DNA from: Lunularia cruciata
Lineage: Eukaryota > Streptophyta > Marchantiopsida > Lunulariales > Lunulariaceae
Reading direction: 5' to 3'
Assembly (NCBI GenBank): GCA_948567375.1
Contig: OX419760.1
Span: 4,216,001-4,280,000 of the forward strand
DNA length: 64,000 bases
Shown: piece after piece, positions 20,990 through 32,715 of the stretch
Layout of the letters: every line of letters starts with the position of its first letter
Position numbering within the stretch: the stretch's first letter is position 1
Notes under the pieces: generated by a model
Told to the model about the DNA's origin: nothing
The model's input: only the letters and a program-made list of their open reading frames with translations
Database searches by the model: none
Program-made: the position numbers and the translations under genes

Positions 20990-23230
20990 TTCACCTCGCT
21001 CCTACTTCTTACATTTTCCAATCTACTTGCTCCCTTAATCGGATTAGCAAAGTGTTCATATCTACATCTTTAACTCTTCTCTCCCGAGTTTCCTGTACAA
21101 GCAACTTTAGCTCATGTAGACGTGCTTCTTCCAATCTCCCTTCAGCCTCCGTGCTCAAGATTGCTTGCAACTTTCTTTCCACTTCTCCTACCAATTCCGA
21201 CTCATACCCTCAAGATCACTCTACCTTTAGCTCTTTGCGGTATATCTTCAACTCGTCTTCATACTCAACAGCAAGCATCTTGTTCTCCTCCGCATACTGT
21301 GAACTTTGTAACTCAGCACTTCATACCAGCTCATGCAATCTTTCTTCTTCTTCATGCCTGACTACTAACTCTCTCTACCATGCTTGATCCTTCCCGGCTG
21401 CACTCTTCTTCAAGTTGTCCAATTCCTGCTCCATTATCGCTGCCGTCGCCTTCAAATGAATATTCTCAATGTGCACAACACTGACTTCCTCTTTCATTTT
21501 GCTCAGCAACATTGCCTGCTCCTTCAATTCCTCAGCTTGCTTTTGCAGTTCCTTCTCTCTTGACTCACAACGTTCTTGCAACATCTCGAAAGTCTTCTTC
21601 TTCAAGACTGCATCCATCCAAAGTTCTTCAATTTCCTCATTTCTTTGGACTTCTCGCTCCTACACCACCCCTTCACTTCACTCAGCAGATACTTCACCAC
21701 CTACAACTCATTTGTCATCTTTCTACAATCTTGGGGAATTACCCTCTATTTCTCCTTCAACAGTTCCAACAATAGGGTGACAACCTTCATTAGATACTCT
21801 ATCCCACCAAAGTTCTCTTTGTCTTTGTCCTTGTCTTTGTACCTTACCTCTTCCATCGGCTCCTTTTGCCAAAGTCGTGATCTTTGTATCTTCAGAGACA
21901 TTGCTTCCGAGCTTCCTTCTTCCTTACCGATTGAACTTGGCTCTGCAGGGTACTCCTTCCATTTTTCTGGCCTCTTCTCTTCCACCACCAGGACTACGCA
22001 ATGATTCGTTGTTCCAGGTACTTTGTCAATCATCGCATGACAAGCTTCACTTACTCCAACTGCTTGCTGAACCTCAGGTTCCCCCTCACTCTCACTTCCA
22101 GACTCCTCACTTTGTAAAGTGAGTTCATCTTCTTTAGATTCCTCCCCTTGCGACTCTGTCTCCCCTTTAGACTCGGATTCCAATGATGCTTCTCTCACCA
22201 TCTTCTTACTCTGCAGAACCAGTCTTTGGGTCTTCCTTTGAGCTAGAGGTGACTTTGCTTCTTTGGGTTTACTACGTGTCTTCTTCTTTGGACTTGTGAC
22301 TTTGTCCGTCTTCCATTGTCCTGTCTTCACGAAGTGAGCATTATTAGCTCGCAGGTGTGTTATATATTGTCGCTCTTCTTCATCTGCTTCCCATCTTAAA
22401 TCAAGATGGAAATGCAACACCATGCAATGCCTCTCCTCTGTTGTTAGCAAATTCAACCCAAAGTAGAAATGTGCTGCAAATGGTGTGAAATAATGTGGAG
22501 GCAAACCTGTCTCCAATTGACCACCATCTACCTTGTTTGTTGGTGAAAACACTTTGCCCAATTCACCTTTACTCCTGCAAACATCTGGTGGAAGAAGACC
22601 ACCTACTGCATGTTCACGTAAGTCATCCGTTCTAGTTTGAACATGGCCATAATTGTCCCCATGATACTTTATCTAATTGGGTCCCGATAGGACTCCACCT
22701 TGTAACCATTTGTTGTTCTCGGAGCAAAGAATGAATTTTGGATCTCCGCTGTTTCTTCTGCAGCATCACACTTCCAATAGAAGATGATCCCCGTCGGTTC
22801 TCCTGCTTCCTTCCCTAACACTAACCTCCAATCCAACTCAATCCATCGAGCCAGATTCCCTCTCTTCCCTTCAACTTACAATTACTGGTAGCTATCTCTG
22901 CCATGACTACTGGGAAACTGAAATTCTAGTTCCATGCTAAAAATGTAATACAAAGTCTATTCAAGACTTTGATTTTGGCTACAACATCTAACCTACAAAT
23001 TGTGAAACTTCACACCGCCAGAGCATTTGTGACCTTATTTGCCATGATCTGCTCTCTTGTTCTTCGGCACTGAAAGACTATGCCTTCTCCTAGACGAGAC
23101 ACTCTAATCCCTTCTGAATTTTGGAAAATTGCACTCTCAATTGGCTTCCTAAAATTGCAGGTCGACTACCTAGAGGAATTGGAAATTTACTTGACATATT
23201 CAACTTATCCCTACACAATTGCAATTTTAT
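20990..23230 (-). pseudogene. LTR-borne ORF region in the partial B LTR
   Basis: Minus-strand coding-like region homologous to the other LTR ORFs. It contains HYFTPFAAHFYFGLNLLT near 22420-22500, the basic KKKTRSKPKEAK run near 22260, acidic stretches near 22080-22190 and heptad-like sequence near 21200-21780. It is closest to the B-I type. Fossil, with several interruptions. Confidence 0.7.
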
Positions 23231-23608
23231 ATTTCCCTAAATTGTAGTCATTCTTCAGTCAATTTCAAAGTCTACTTCCCCTCTTCTGCATGTTGTTGAC
23301 CTGTCATTGTCAAGACATGCTTCTTCTGCCTCTGCCATTTCTTGAAGTGTACTTTCTTACCACGTACCAAGGTTTTTAGATGGTCTTTGTATTGCTTGCA
23401 CTTCTCGATCCATAGATAATGCTCTTTAGACTTCTTCTATCGTACCCCTCTCCTGAGTACCTCCATCATCGGATCCAATCTCAACTTCTTTGGATTTCCT
23501 CCAAAGTCACTTCCATCCATTCCTTCTTTCGCAATTCAGCTTTTTGTGTTTACTTCTTCCCTCAAATGCTAATAAACAGAAAAAAACAAAAAAAATGTGG
23601 GCACCACA
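20990..23608 (-). repeat. Partial family B LTR, minus orientation
   Basis: The LTR start TGTGGTGCCCACA is at 23608 on the minus strand. Matching to the B LTR continues down to about 20990. The flank at 23609 is family A leader/gag, so the LTR lies inside A-II. No target duplication can be tested because the other LTR end is not present here. It is an older, diverged member of the B family. Confidence 0.82.
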
Positions 23609-24152
23609 CCATTCCATCCAATTGGCTTGAGGCCTATAAAATTTATCTCCATTCATCTTGAAGGTTTGTTGCTTCAAAGTAACATTCACAATCAAACACA
23701 AAAGTTTCCACTGCACCTAAAAGGTTCTTGTCTTCAAATACGTTAGGCTTCAGAAATCAGATTTGCTCTTCTAATTCTAAAATTGGTGTTGTCTCTACTT
23801 ACTCTTGTCTATGATGGTCTTGTTCTTCCAACAATCAAGTAAGGTGCTCAATTTGTTATTGCATAGCAAGGATAACTTTGGGCATTGCCACCATGGCTTC
23901 TACTATATCATTCTATCCCCAATTTATCTAATTTATTAACACATAGATGCAGCGCATCCATCGTTCTTCATAAGTTACAACTAAAAGCACCAAGGGTTCC
24001 TCAAACAAGGTGATCATATGCAAAAAATCCTATCCAAAGCATGAGGTGATGAATTGTGTGAAATGATTCTTGGGTAGTAATTGGACACAAAAATCCTAAT
24101 GGTTTGGATGAAGTGGATTTAGTGGTCCATAAATTCCATCCATCCCATTCTT

Positions 24153-24164
24153 GCTTTTATACCA
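24153..24164 (-). promoter_or_regulatory. A-II primer-binding site
   Basis: On the minus strand TGGTATAAAAGC follows the LTR end by one base. It resembles TGGTATCAGAGC, the complement of plant initiator-Met tRNA used by many gypsy and copia elements. Confidence 0.75.
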
Positions 24165-24165
24165 A

Positions 24166-24538
24166 TGTAAGAGACCAAGGAGAAAAATAGGAGAATGGAA
24201 GCTCACATTGGGACACTTGAATGAAGGAAACCCCGAATGCCTAGCATGAGCTTTGGCTCTCATATTTATAGAGAACATACAAGGCTCTTGAGAAGCTTCC
24301 CAAGAAGCTTCCTTGAGCCACTTTCTTCTTGAAGCCGTCTACTTGGCATGCAAGCTAAGCTGGTTGGAAACTTCTAGAAGCTTCCTTCTAGAAACTACCT
24401 ACTTGGGGTGCAAGCTAAGCTAGTATGAAGCTTCCCAAGAAGCTTCCTAGACACTTCTAGGATATTCTAGGCTAATTTGGCATATTCACTACTTTGTTAG
24501 CCTTGATTAACTTCATCGCTAAACTCCATACTGTTACA
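24166..24538 (-). repeat. A-II 5' LTR (373 bp)
   Basis: TGTAACAGTATGG at 24538 to TCTTACA at 24166 on the minus strand. It is homologous to 4192-4614 and about 50 bases shorter. A four-unit heat-shock-type array is kept at 24367-24384, and the TATA-like CTATAAATA lies near 24268. Confidence 0.88.
24367..24384 (-). promoter_or_regulatory. Heat-shock-element array in the A-II LTR
   Basis: GAAACTTCTAGAAGCTTC on the plus strand is four alternating GAA/TTC units at exact 5-bp spacing. It lies about 100 bases upstream of the TATA-like box on the minus strand. The same array type occurs at 4345-4362 in A-I. Confidence 0.6.
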
Positions 24539-24542
24539 TTGC

Positions 24543-25753
24543 TCCACTCAAACTATAGCAACTGCTCTTGCCTCTTCTAGTTCTATGACTTGATCCTTCT
24601 TTAACTTCTTTGCATCACCTCCTTGTGCTTTCTTCAATCTCCTATGAATGTTTTGGAAGGTAGAAAGGATCAAAGTGAATAGATAAGGTAGACTCAATAC
24701 CATATACCAATTAAAATGGAGAATATTCAGTAAAAGTCTTCATGGTTGTTCTATACTCCCACAAAATTGTATGAATCCTCTTGTCGCAATGATGTTTAGC
24801 CCCCTCCATTTCTGCATCTTTGTCCAACATCATGCACAAGGTCTGATTGGTTCTCTTTGCCAAGCCATTATTATTTGGCTTATGAAATGTAGTTACTATG
24901 TGTATGATAGAGAAATGTTGTAGCATTTCTGTAGTAATTTTTCCTATAAAATCTCCTCCTCTATCAAAAACCAATTCTAAAGGGCATCCAAACCTAGTGA
25001 TAATGCGTTCCTAAAGAAATCTCCCAACTTCATCTTCATTCTTGTCCCTCAATGGTCTCACCTCAACACACTTGGTAAGATAATTAGTAACTATTACAAT
25101 GTACCAATTGTTCCTTGGGGTTCTAGTGCAAGGACCTACAAAATCAGTTCTCCACTTCTCAAAAGGTCTTAGCAATGGAATTGATCTAAGCGGTGGAGTG
25201 GAAATAGACTTTCTAGCAAAATTTTGACAAACATGACAAGTTTTGCAATAATCAAGACAATCTCTAAAAATCCCTCCAATGGTAACTTGCATCTAGAACC
25301 TTGAAAGTAGTCACTTTTCCTACAAAGTGTCCTCCACACACTAAACCTTCATGAAACTCCTTCATAAGTAAGATAAACTCTTCCTTACCCACTACTCTTT
25401 GAAGTAGACCATCTACTCCTTGGGGAAAAAGAATATCCTCCACCATTATGTGAGGTCTAGATCTTGCTATAAGGGCCTTCCTCTCCTTGCATGCATCTCT
25501 TCTAGATAGTTACCTCTTGTAACAAAGTCCACAATCTCCTTGTACTCCATTGGAACTTCTTGAATGACTCAAATTGTCATGAGCTCCTCATTAGGGAAGG
25601 AACATCCATTGGCTTATCTCCATCATGATCATAGGCCTTAGATAACAAATCAGCATTTGCATGTTTCTTCCGTGGCCTATCCTTAATGGTGTAATCATAC
25701 TTAGATAAGAGTATCATCCACCTTGCTAGTCTTCCTTCCACATTAGGCTTGTT
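24543..25753 (-). pseudogene. C-II integrase and end of RNase H
   Basis: Minus-strand sequence homologous to C-I 36380-37580. The RNase H tail (VEGRLARWMILLSKYDYTI) lies near 25750-25680. The integrase zinc domain (C.TCHVCQNFA) is near 25240. The core shows WRTDFVGP near 25160, DRGGDF near 24955 and NNGLAKRTNQT near 24865. It ends where A-II begins. Fossil, broken. Confidence 0.85.
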
Positions 25754-28700
25754 TGTGGTACCCACATCTTTTATTTTTTAAGTTTTAAAGGAGAAGTGCA
25801 TTGGTAAAGTCAAAGGAGGGCTAAATGAGGAAGAAATATGAAGAATCATATGTTTGGCATAATACAAAAGTTGACCTTGGGTCAAGTCCAAAGGACCCGG
25901 GTTGGACAAGATAAATACAAAGATGAAGACTTTGTATTGGGTAGCACGACCTGATCCAAAGATCCTATAACAAACTTCTTTGGGTTCCACCAATCAAGAA
26001 GGTACATTAGAAGAAAGTAACTACTTCGGGACCAAGATGTTCTTGAAAGTGACAAGATACAAATTCACAAAATCAGTGAGTGACGTAGAGCAGCAACTGA
26101 AGAATGACCAATCAGCAAAGGACTATAAAATTGAGATTTCCATGAGGAAGCACTGCAATGTCTAGACGCTATCCTATTCCTATTTAGAGTCAACCCAAGG
26201 GAATGCAAATTTTGAATATGCAAGAGGAGTGAGTTAAAATCTTGAGTACACTCTTTCATAAGGAGAGAGTGAGGAAGCACGCAATGGCCTCAAAAGTTAG
26301 TAAGTAGAGTGTGGTGAGTGGTCTTGCAATGCATAGATTGGATGTAGTGGTGAGGATCAAGGTCTTATTGAGACTTTGTATCACTTTTCTAGCTTGGATC
26401 TAGAATTTTAGCTTCCTAGGTTTCATGGCAGAGATTGCGACAAGTGATTGCAAGGATGGGCCAAAGCACAAAGGGAAAACAGGAAATCCGGCTCAATGGG
26501 CTAAGTTGGATTGGAGATTAGTCTTGGATAGAGGAGAAAGAGAGGTAGGAGGTACCACCTTCTATCAAAAGTGTGATGCATTGGAAGAAACTGCCAAGGT
26601 TAGGAATTCTTTTAATCAACCATGCACTAAAAATGGGTGCAAGGTGGATAGTTATGAAGATCCAGTGCAAAGAGGGATTGTGAGCACAATGATGGTGATG
26701 TTCAAGCTAGAGCAAACCACCTATGTCACAATGCAGCAGGTAGTATTCTTTCACCAGATGTTTGCAAGAGAAGTGGTAGATTGGGTGAAGTGTGCGCACC
26801 AACGGGTAGGGCAGATGATTATGGGTTGGATAATGGATATAAAACCACACTACTTTGTACCCTTTGCAGCTCACTTCTACTTTGGGTTGAATTTTTTGAC
26901 TTTGGAGGAGAGAAGTAGAATGCGGTCTCACTTTTATCCAGATCTCCGCAAGGAAGTGCATGCAGATTCACAATATTACATAGAGAAGGTTTGTATTACA
27001 TGAAGTGTATGAAGGAGAAGCTAGTAGCAATAGACATCCCTATGCCTAGAAAGCAAAATAGACCCAAAGGATAAATTGCATCAATACCACCGAAAAAGAT
27101 GGAAAAGCCTAATCCAAAGCCAATGTTGGTGAAAGTGAAGGAATTGACTCCAAAAGAGGAATCAAGAGGAGAAACCGAGTCAAAGGGAGTAGCTTCAAGA
27201 TGAGAAGAAGAGTTCACACTACAAAGTGAGGAATTGAGCAATGGCAATGAAGGAGAAGCTGAAGTTCAGCAATTGAGAGGAAGAGTTGTGGAAGCAGCAA
27301 AGCCAAGTCCACAGTCAAGCGGGGGGCATGAGAAGGAAGAAGAAGATGTCTTTGTATATCCAAGAGGTGCCAAGAGAAAGAGAAGTGCTCAAGTCATTGC
27401 CACTGGACCAAGTAAGGTTACCACCAAGATGGAGTAGAGCTTGGATGAAGAAGCTTTGAAAATGTGAAGATCGTGTCTTTGGAGTAAGGCGCTAGTCGAG
27501 GAGTTACCTACCAAGGGTGAAGACGGCAAAGATAATGACAAGAACTGTGATGGAGTGGAGTATTTGTCAAAGGTAGTGTGTCTATTGTTGGTGTTTTTAC
27601 AATAGAAGAAGACAGAGATGGTGAGTGCTAACCTGGATATGAAGGATGAATTAGCAGTTGTGACAAAGTGGAGTACGGAGACCTCATTGTTGAGAAGCAA
27701 GCTAACAAGAGTAGAAATGGAAGCCGAGGAACTTTGGGTGGAGGCAGTTATTTGGGGTAAAAACTCAAAATCAATGAGGGAGTACTTGGTGAAATGTAGA
27801 GAGGAAGCAGGAGAAGACCGTGTTGGTTGAAGTGTTGAAGATTGAAATTGTTGATGCACGACTGGAGATGATACATTCAAAGGCAAGTGCAGAAGTGATG
27901 GAGCAAGAGTTGGAGAGTATGAGGAAGAAAGTGGCCAATAAAGACCAAGCCTGGTAGTGGGACTTGACAAAGCATAGTCAGGAGGAAGAACAATTGCAAG
28001 GATTGTTGAGAGTAGCGGATCAAGATTTAGCACAAGATCAACTTGTGTTGAATAAACAAGAGAAGGAAGCAATGAAGGCTGAATTCAAGGACAAGTTGAT
28101 GATGTATTGCAATGAGTTGGAAGAGGAGAGAAAGTAGAGCTGGTTATAGAATTGGATGCAGTGGGAGCAATGGTAAACAAGTTGAGGGTGTTGCTTAGTA
28201 CTGGAGGTGAAGGAAAGTTGGAAGAAGCCAAACTGCACAAGTTGAAGTTGTTGGTGCAAGAGATAAGGAAGAGGAAAGTGAAGGACACAAAGTTGAATAA
28301 TCTATTGATGTGTCTACAAGATTGTGTAGATAGGAAGATGTTAGAGGTAGGAGACAATGTCTATCTTAGATTAGATCTCATTAGATCAGACTTGGATAGA
28401 CTTCATAATGAGATAAAATTAGAGAAGAAGTCCAAAAAAGTAGGAGTAGGAGTGCAGGTGTCTTCGGATTGATTACCTGAGACATTATAGAAGAGTGGGT
28501 CAGGAGATAAAGAGATAGAAAAGTTACCCATTAGTGAAATTGTAGTTCAAAGTGAAGACGTAGTAGAAATAGTGGGGGATGTTGTGGAGTTAGATAGACC
28601 CAAAGACAAAGTAGTAAGTGAAGTTACTTTGGGTTTGGAAGCCGAAGTTGAGGTTGACATTGGATTGGATTAGAAATAGATTTGAGATATGAAGAGGTGC

Positions 28701-29455
28701 ATTATCATTTTGGATCTATAGGTTGGTAAGGTTGTTATAGAATGGTATAGTTGTTAGTAACTATTGATTGTTTTACTATTTAAAGGAGGCATTTGCAGTC
28801 TTATGTTGTTCAGCATTTGTAATTTTGAAGATAGATAAAGCAAAGTGTTGACTTTAGTGCTCGTCACTTGAGCTTAATTCCAAGTATCAACTCTATGTGT
28901 GTGTTTGTGAGTGTTTGGAGAATTTTGAATTGCAAGTCAAGATGCTTGTTGGATGTTGGATTTTGTAGCCTTGATCTTCATTTTGTGTGTTTGATCCTAA
29001 TTGGATAGCAATTGAAGCAATACCTTGACAGATCTGAGAGGAATTGTAGTGTTGGTAGTATTCTGCATTTGTGAGTGCAGCATAGAGTTGATGCAAAGCA
29101 ATTTTGATAAAGGAAGTTGTGCCTTTAGTGGAAGGGTGTAACACAATTCTGAGGCAAAGTCATTTTGCAATCAAGTAGCCATTGTTAGAAGAATTTGAAT
29201 CATCACAATCAAGATTTGTTTGGACAAAATTGAATGAATTGTGATTAAGGAGTGTTAATTTATGATACAAGACTATAATCTAGTGCTTGTTACTCCCTTC
29301 TAGGTATTGTTTCTACTTGAGAGATTAAAGACACAACCAAGAAGAATTGATTTGGTTACTTTGCTTTGTATTTGAACATTTTTGAATTGTATCTCTACTG
29401 GAACAAACTTTACTTACCTAATTACCGCAAAAGTGATATTTGCCAAGTTGTCACA
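25754..29455 (+). repeat. S1: solo family B LTR (3702 bp)
   Basis: Starts TGTGGTACCCACA and ends AGTTGTCACA. It is flanked on both sides by C-II RNase H sequence with a perfect 5-bp duplication TTGTT (25749-25753, 29456-29460). No internal region is attached, so it is a solo LTR, normally the product of recombination between the two LTRs of one element. It is the most diverged B LTR in the window. TATA-like boxes lie near 26125 and 28777. Confidence 0.93.
26165..28674 (+). pseudogene. LTR-borne ORF region in S1
   Basis: Divergent copy of the LTR ORF. The N-terminal segment (about 26425-26990) is well recognisable, with WAKLDWRLVLD, TTYVTMQQVVFFHQMFA and YFVPFAAHFYFGLNFLT. The charged middle (about 27000-27400) is shorter than in other copies. 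Heptad-like sequence runs at about 27600-28130, and the tail ends EVDIGLD. Retention of the same N-terminal blocks in this outlier indicates that they were conserved across the family. Fossil, several interruptions. Confidence 0.72.
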
Positions 29456-31136
29456 TTGTTGAAGATGTATATCAAAGGCTTGTGATTTTTAATAATGGTG
29501 GCTTTCCCTCCAATCAAGTAGTGTCTCAACTTCTTGAGACCAAAGATCACTGCCAACCCTTCTCTATCCATGGTAGAGTAGTTCCTTTTTGCTGAAACTA
29601 TCTGCCTACTAGCATAAGCTATTGGATGATCATGCCCATCTTGGTCTAATTGACTAAGAGTGCATCCTATGGCTACATTGGAAGCATTAGTGTAGAGGAT
29701 GAAAGGCTTACTCCAATCAAGTTTAGCAAGAATTGGAGCTATAACATAGGAATGCTTGAGTTCCTCAAAAGCTTTGAGAGCTTCTTTGTCCTAAAAAATC
29801 ACCATATATTCTACACCCTTCTTCATGTAGATGGTCAATGCATAGGACTTGTTGGAAAATGAGAAGATGAACCTCCTATAGTACCCAACCATCTCCAAGA
29901 ATTGGCATAACTTTATCAAGCTTGAAGGGGATGGAAGATCTAAGATTTTCCTCACCTTCTTAGGATCAACTACTATTCCATCCTTGGAGATGATGTGCCC
30001 CAAAAGTAGAGCTTTCTCATAAAAAAATGCACTTCTATGGGTTGAGTGATGCATTTGCTTCATCCAAGCATTGCAAGACTTTGATCAGGTGCTCAAAGTG
30101 CTCCTCCTTGCTCCCATAAACACAAAAGTCATCAATAAAGTCTCTCAAAAACTTCCCAATGAAAGTTTAGTTGTTGATGCTTTGGTGCAATCTTGATTTG
30201 GTTATAACCACTATAACCATCTCTAAAACTATACCTCTCATTACCTACAACCTCCTCCAAGATCTTATCAATGAATGGCAAAGGGTAATAGTCCTTCTTA
30301 ATAACAGCATTGAGCTTCTTGTAATCCACATATACCCAAAGCTTTCCATTCTTTTTCTTCATAATCATAATTGGAGATATCCATTCTAAATTCTCCACCT
30401 CAAAGATATATCCAGCCTCCTTTAGTTTATCAATCTCCTCCTCATAACCAAAGATATTGGTGTACATTGCTTTAAGCATATTGGTCTTGCATGTGACTCC
30501 ACCTCAATCTTGTGCTCCTCCAAGGTGATTTCCTTTATATCCTTATAATTGAAAGCAAACATGTGGATGAACTTGCAAAAAATCTCCTCAAATCTAACTT
30601 TCTCCTCCTTGGTACCATTTGGACCATACTTGAGGGTAGATAACCTCCTCTCTATCTCCTCAAGTGTCAATGGTGATTTATCTGGGTACTTCAAAACCTC
30701 TAGCTTAGGTGCAAAATCCATAGCACATAAGGGATACACATCTGAATCAAATTCAGATTCATCCTTCTTCATGGAAGTCTCCTCTTCCATGCTTGTATTT
30801 ACACCTGAAGCTTCTTCTTTTGAATCTGATTCCCAATAATTATTAGATGGTGTATTTGAATGTGAAATGTTTGTGGCGTAAGTGATAAGAACTATAACTC
30901 TATAGTTTGATGGCTCAATCCTCAAGTACCCATTGTGCCATTGATCAGTTGGGCATGCTACTCTCAACCATGGCCTCCCAAGAAGCAAATCATAGCTTGA
31001 TTCCTTCAAGACTTGGAAATTCATGAAATTTTGGACTCCTATAACTAAAAGTACCACCTTATCCATCGCCCCTATTGGTCAAACTTGTTGTTTGTTTGCC
31101 ATGCTCACCACAAATTTTGAAGGTCTAGAAGGTATC
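29456..31136 (-). pseudogene. C-II protease end, reverse transcriptase and RNase H
   Basis: Homologous on the minus strand to C-I 34650-36360. The protease end (SYDLLLGRPWLR) is near 30990-30950. RT includes WISPIMIMKKKNGKLWVYVDYKKLNAV near 30390-30310 and the DGYSGYNQIKIAP block near 30220. The thumb has MVGYYRRF near 29880. RNase H shows ASNVAIGCTLSQLDQDG near 29690-29630. The left edge is the TTGTT duplication and the right edge TATCA. Fossil, broken. Confidence 0.87.
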
Positions 31137-31192
31137 ATGTGACAACCCAGCAAATATCACTTTTGCGGTAATCGGGTAAGTAGAGTTCGTTC

Positions 31193-31884
31193 TGTAACAT
31201 CCATTTGTGCATGTGTGTGGTATTGTGATATTTAGCTTGGTATTACAAGTACTTAAGAGATATTATTTATGTAGAGATAAAGAATGGTTCTATATTAGTC
31301 ATGGTTAGCTAAAGTTAGTCATTGCTAAGATAGAGGGGACTTTACTTTAGAGGAAGTAGAAAAGATGAACACCACTATTTTGGATTTTAGTGTGTTGACT
31401 TGGTATTATTCCTAGGTGTTTGGCTTTGAGGAAAGAGTTGAGAACTCTTGGGCCCGCAAGCCTTTTTGTTTTGGATTCTTGTTTAGTCCAAGGATAGCCC
31501 ATGTGAAGGAATCCTTGACTTAGTGGTTGGGTCAAGATAAGACCACATGCTTAGGGGAATATGCCCATGTGAATGGATATTCCTTTCTACTTTTTGACTT
31601 TACTTGACTTTTAGTCTAGTAACTTGAGTTACTACGGTAATTAGTAACTTTGGTACGTAGCTATTTCACAAGTATATAAACAAGGGGTGAGGAGGTACTC
31701 ATCATCCTTTCATTTGCAACTATCTCTCTCTCATTGAGTTCTCTAGTGAGCAATGTCTTGAGTCTTGGAGTGTTAGCCTTGGAGGAGTATGATGGAGTTG
31801 GGATTCCTTGCCTTCTTAGTCCATGGTGCACTACCACAATAGCCATCAGAGGTTCATCCTGAGTGAGAGACAGGCCGGCTCACA
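31193..31884 (+). repeat. C-I 5' LTR (692 bp)
   Basis: TGTAACATCCATTTG at the start and GGCCGGCTCACA at the end. The 3' partner is the same length. A TATA-like AAGTATATAAACA lies near 31670-31682, with the following ~200 bases probably R and U5. Confidence 0.92.
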
Positions 31885-31888
31885 TTTT

Positions 31889-31906
31889 TGGTTCCGTTGC
31901 GGGGAC
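31889..31906 (+). promoter_or_regulatory. C-I primer-binding site
   Basis: TGGTTCCGTTGCGGGGAC starts four bases after the LTR. It resembles the tRNA-Asp complement TGGCGCCGTTGCCGGGG with a few differences. Another tRNA as primer is possible. Confidence 0.6.
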
Positions 31907-32715
31907 CTCTCTAGAAGGCAAGATAATGTTCTGTGTTCAATTCTACATTAGGAAGGAGGCTATGAGAGCTCACTTGGAGAGAACATTAGGAGAGGAGAGG
32001 GTTGAACTTATGTTAGAGAACCAAGATCCATTTGTATACACTGTAGTTCATTATGATATCTTTTAGGTGATTTTGTATATCTTGTACACATGAGAGGAAT
32101 TGGAGAGATTGTGGAGGTGGATTGCAGATTTTGGGGATTAAGGTGATTTTGGGCAAAATCTCAAGTTTGAGATCTGGACTTGAAATTTCTACACATGATA
32201 GCTTGGGTTATCTTTCAGTTAGCATACTTAAAATTATTGTGAGAGCTACTATGCCCACTGGGCTAGAATTTTTGAAAGTTGATAGGGTAAAGTGCTCCCG
32301 CATGCTGCATGCTCTCTGGAAAGTTGTACAGAGTCTGCCATTTCTTCAATTTTCAATGCATTTTTCTGAAAATTTTCAAGACAATTGAGTGCCTTGTATC
32401 TTACCTGCTGCCACAAAAACTAGAGAGAGATCGTTCTTGCACTGTGAGTTATGAGTTTTTGAAGTGAAGGGGGTGGTTTTCACACCAAATCTGAAATATG
32501 TGTGCTGAAGAGAAAGGTGTCTAGGCCAAATGGCTAAATGAAAAGATGTGAAATTTTGCAGGGAGGGATGCCCTAGAGTTGTGATCAAGTGTACAAAATT
32601 TCAGCGGACTGTGACATAATGGTTGGGAGATTTGAGTGACATTGTGAGGAAGGGTCAATTCTGCAGAGTGGAGATCTCATGCATGAGGAGTTTGAGATCA
32701 ACAAAAAGCATGTTT
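31907..32715 (+). other. C-I leader, no recognised gene
   Basis: About 0.8 kb between the primer site and the zinc-knuckle ORF. A short open stretch near 31930-32060 encodes MRAHLERTLGEERVELMLEN-like residues. I could not relate it to a known domain. Otherwise it looks like an untranslated leader. Confidence 0.5.

Larger units (their letters stand above)
23609..24538 (-). mobile_element. A-II: 5' part of a family A chromovirus
   Basis: On the minus strand this is LTR (24538-24166), initiator-Met-type primer site, leader and the start of gag down to 23609, where a B LTR begins. The LTR matches that of A-I. The right flank is family C integrase (C-II), so A-II inserted into C-II; the adjacent five bases are TTGCT (24539-24543). 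The rest of A-II is not recognised in the window. Fossil. Confidence 0.8.

Noticed and set aside
21052-22122. Plus-strand open frames in the partial B LTR
   Set aside because: This LTR is in minus orientation and the homologous coding-like region is on the minus strand; the plus frames are complements.
24539-25753. Separate integrase-only element
   Set aside because: Its sequence, orientation and flanking TTGTT duplication show it is the continuation of C-II across S1.
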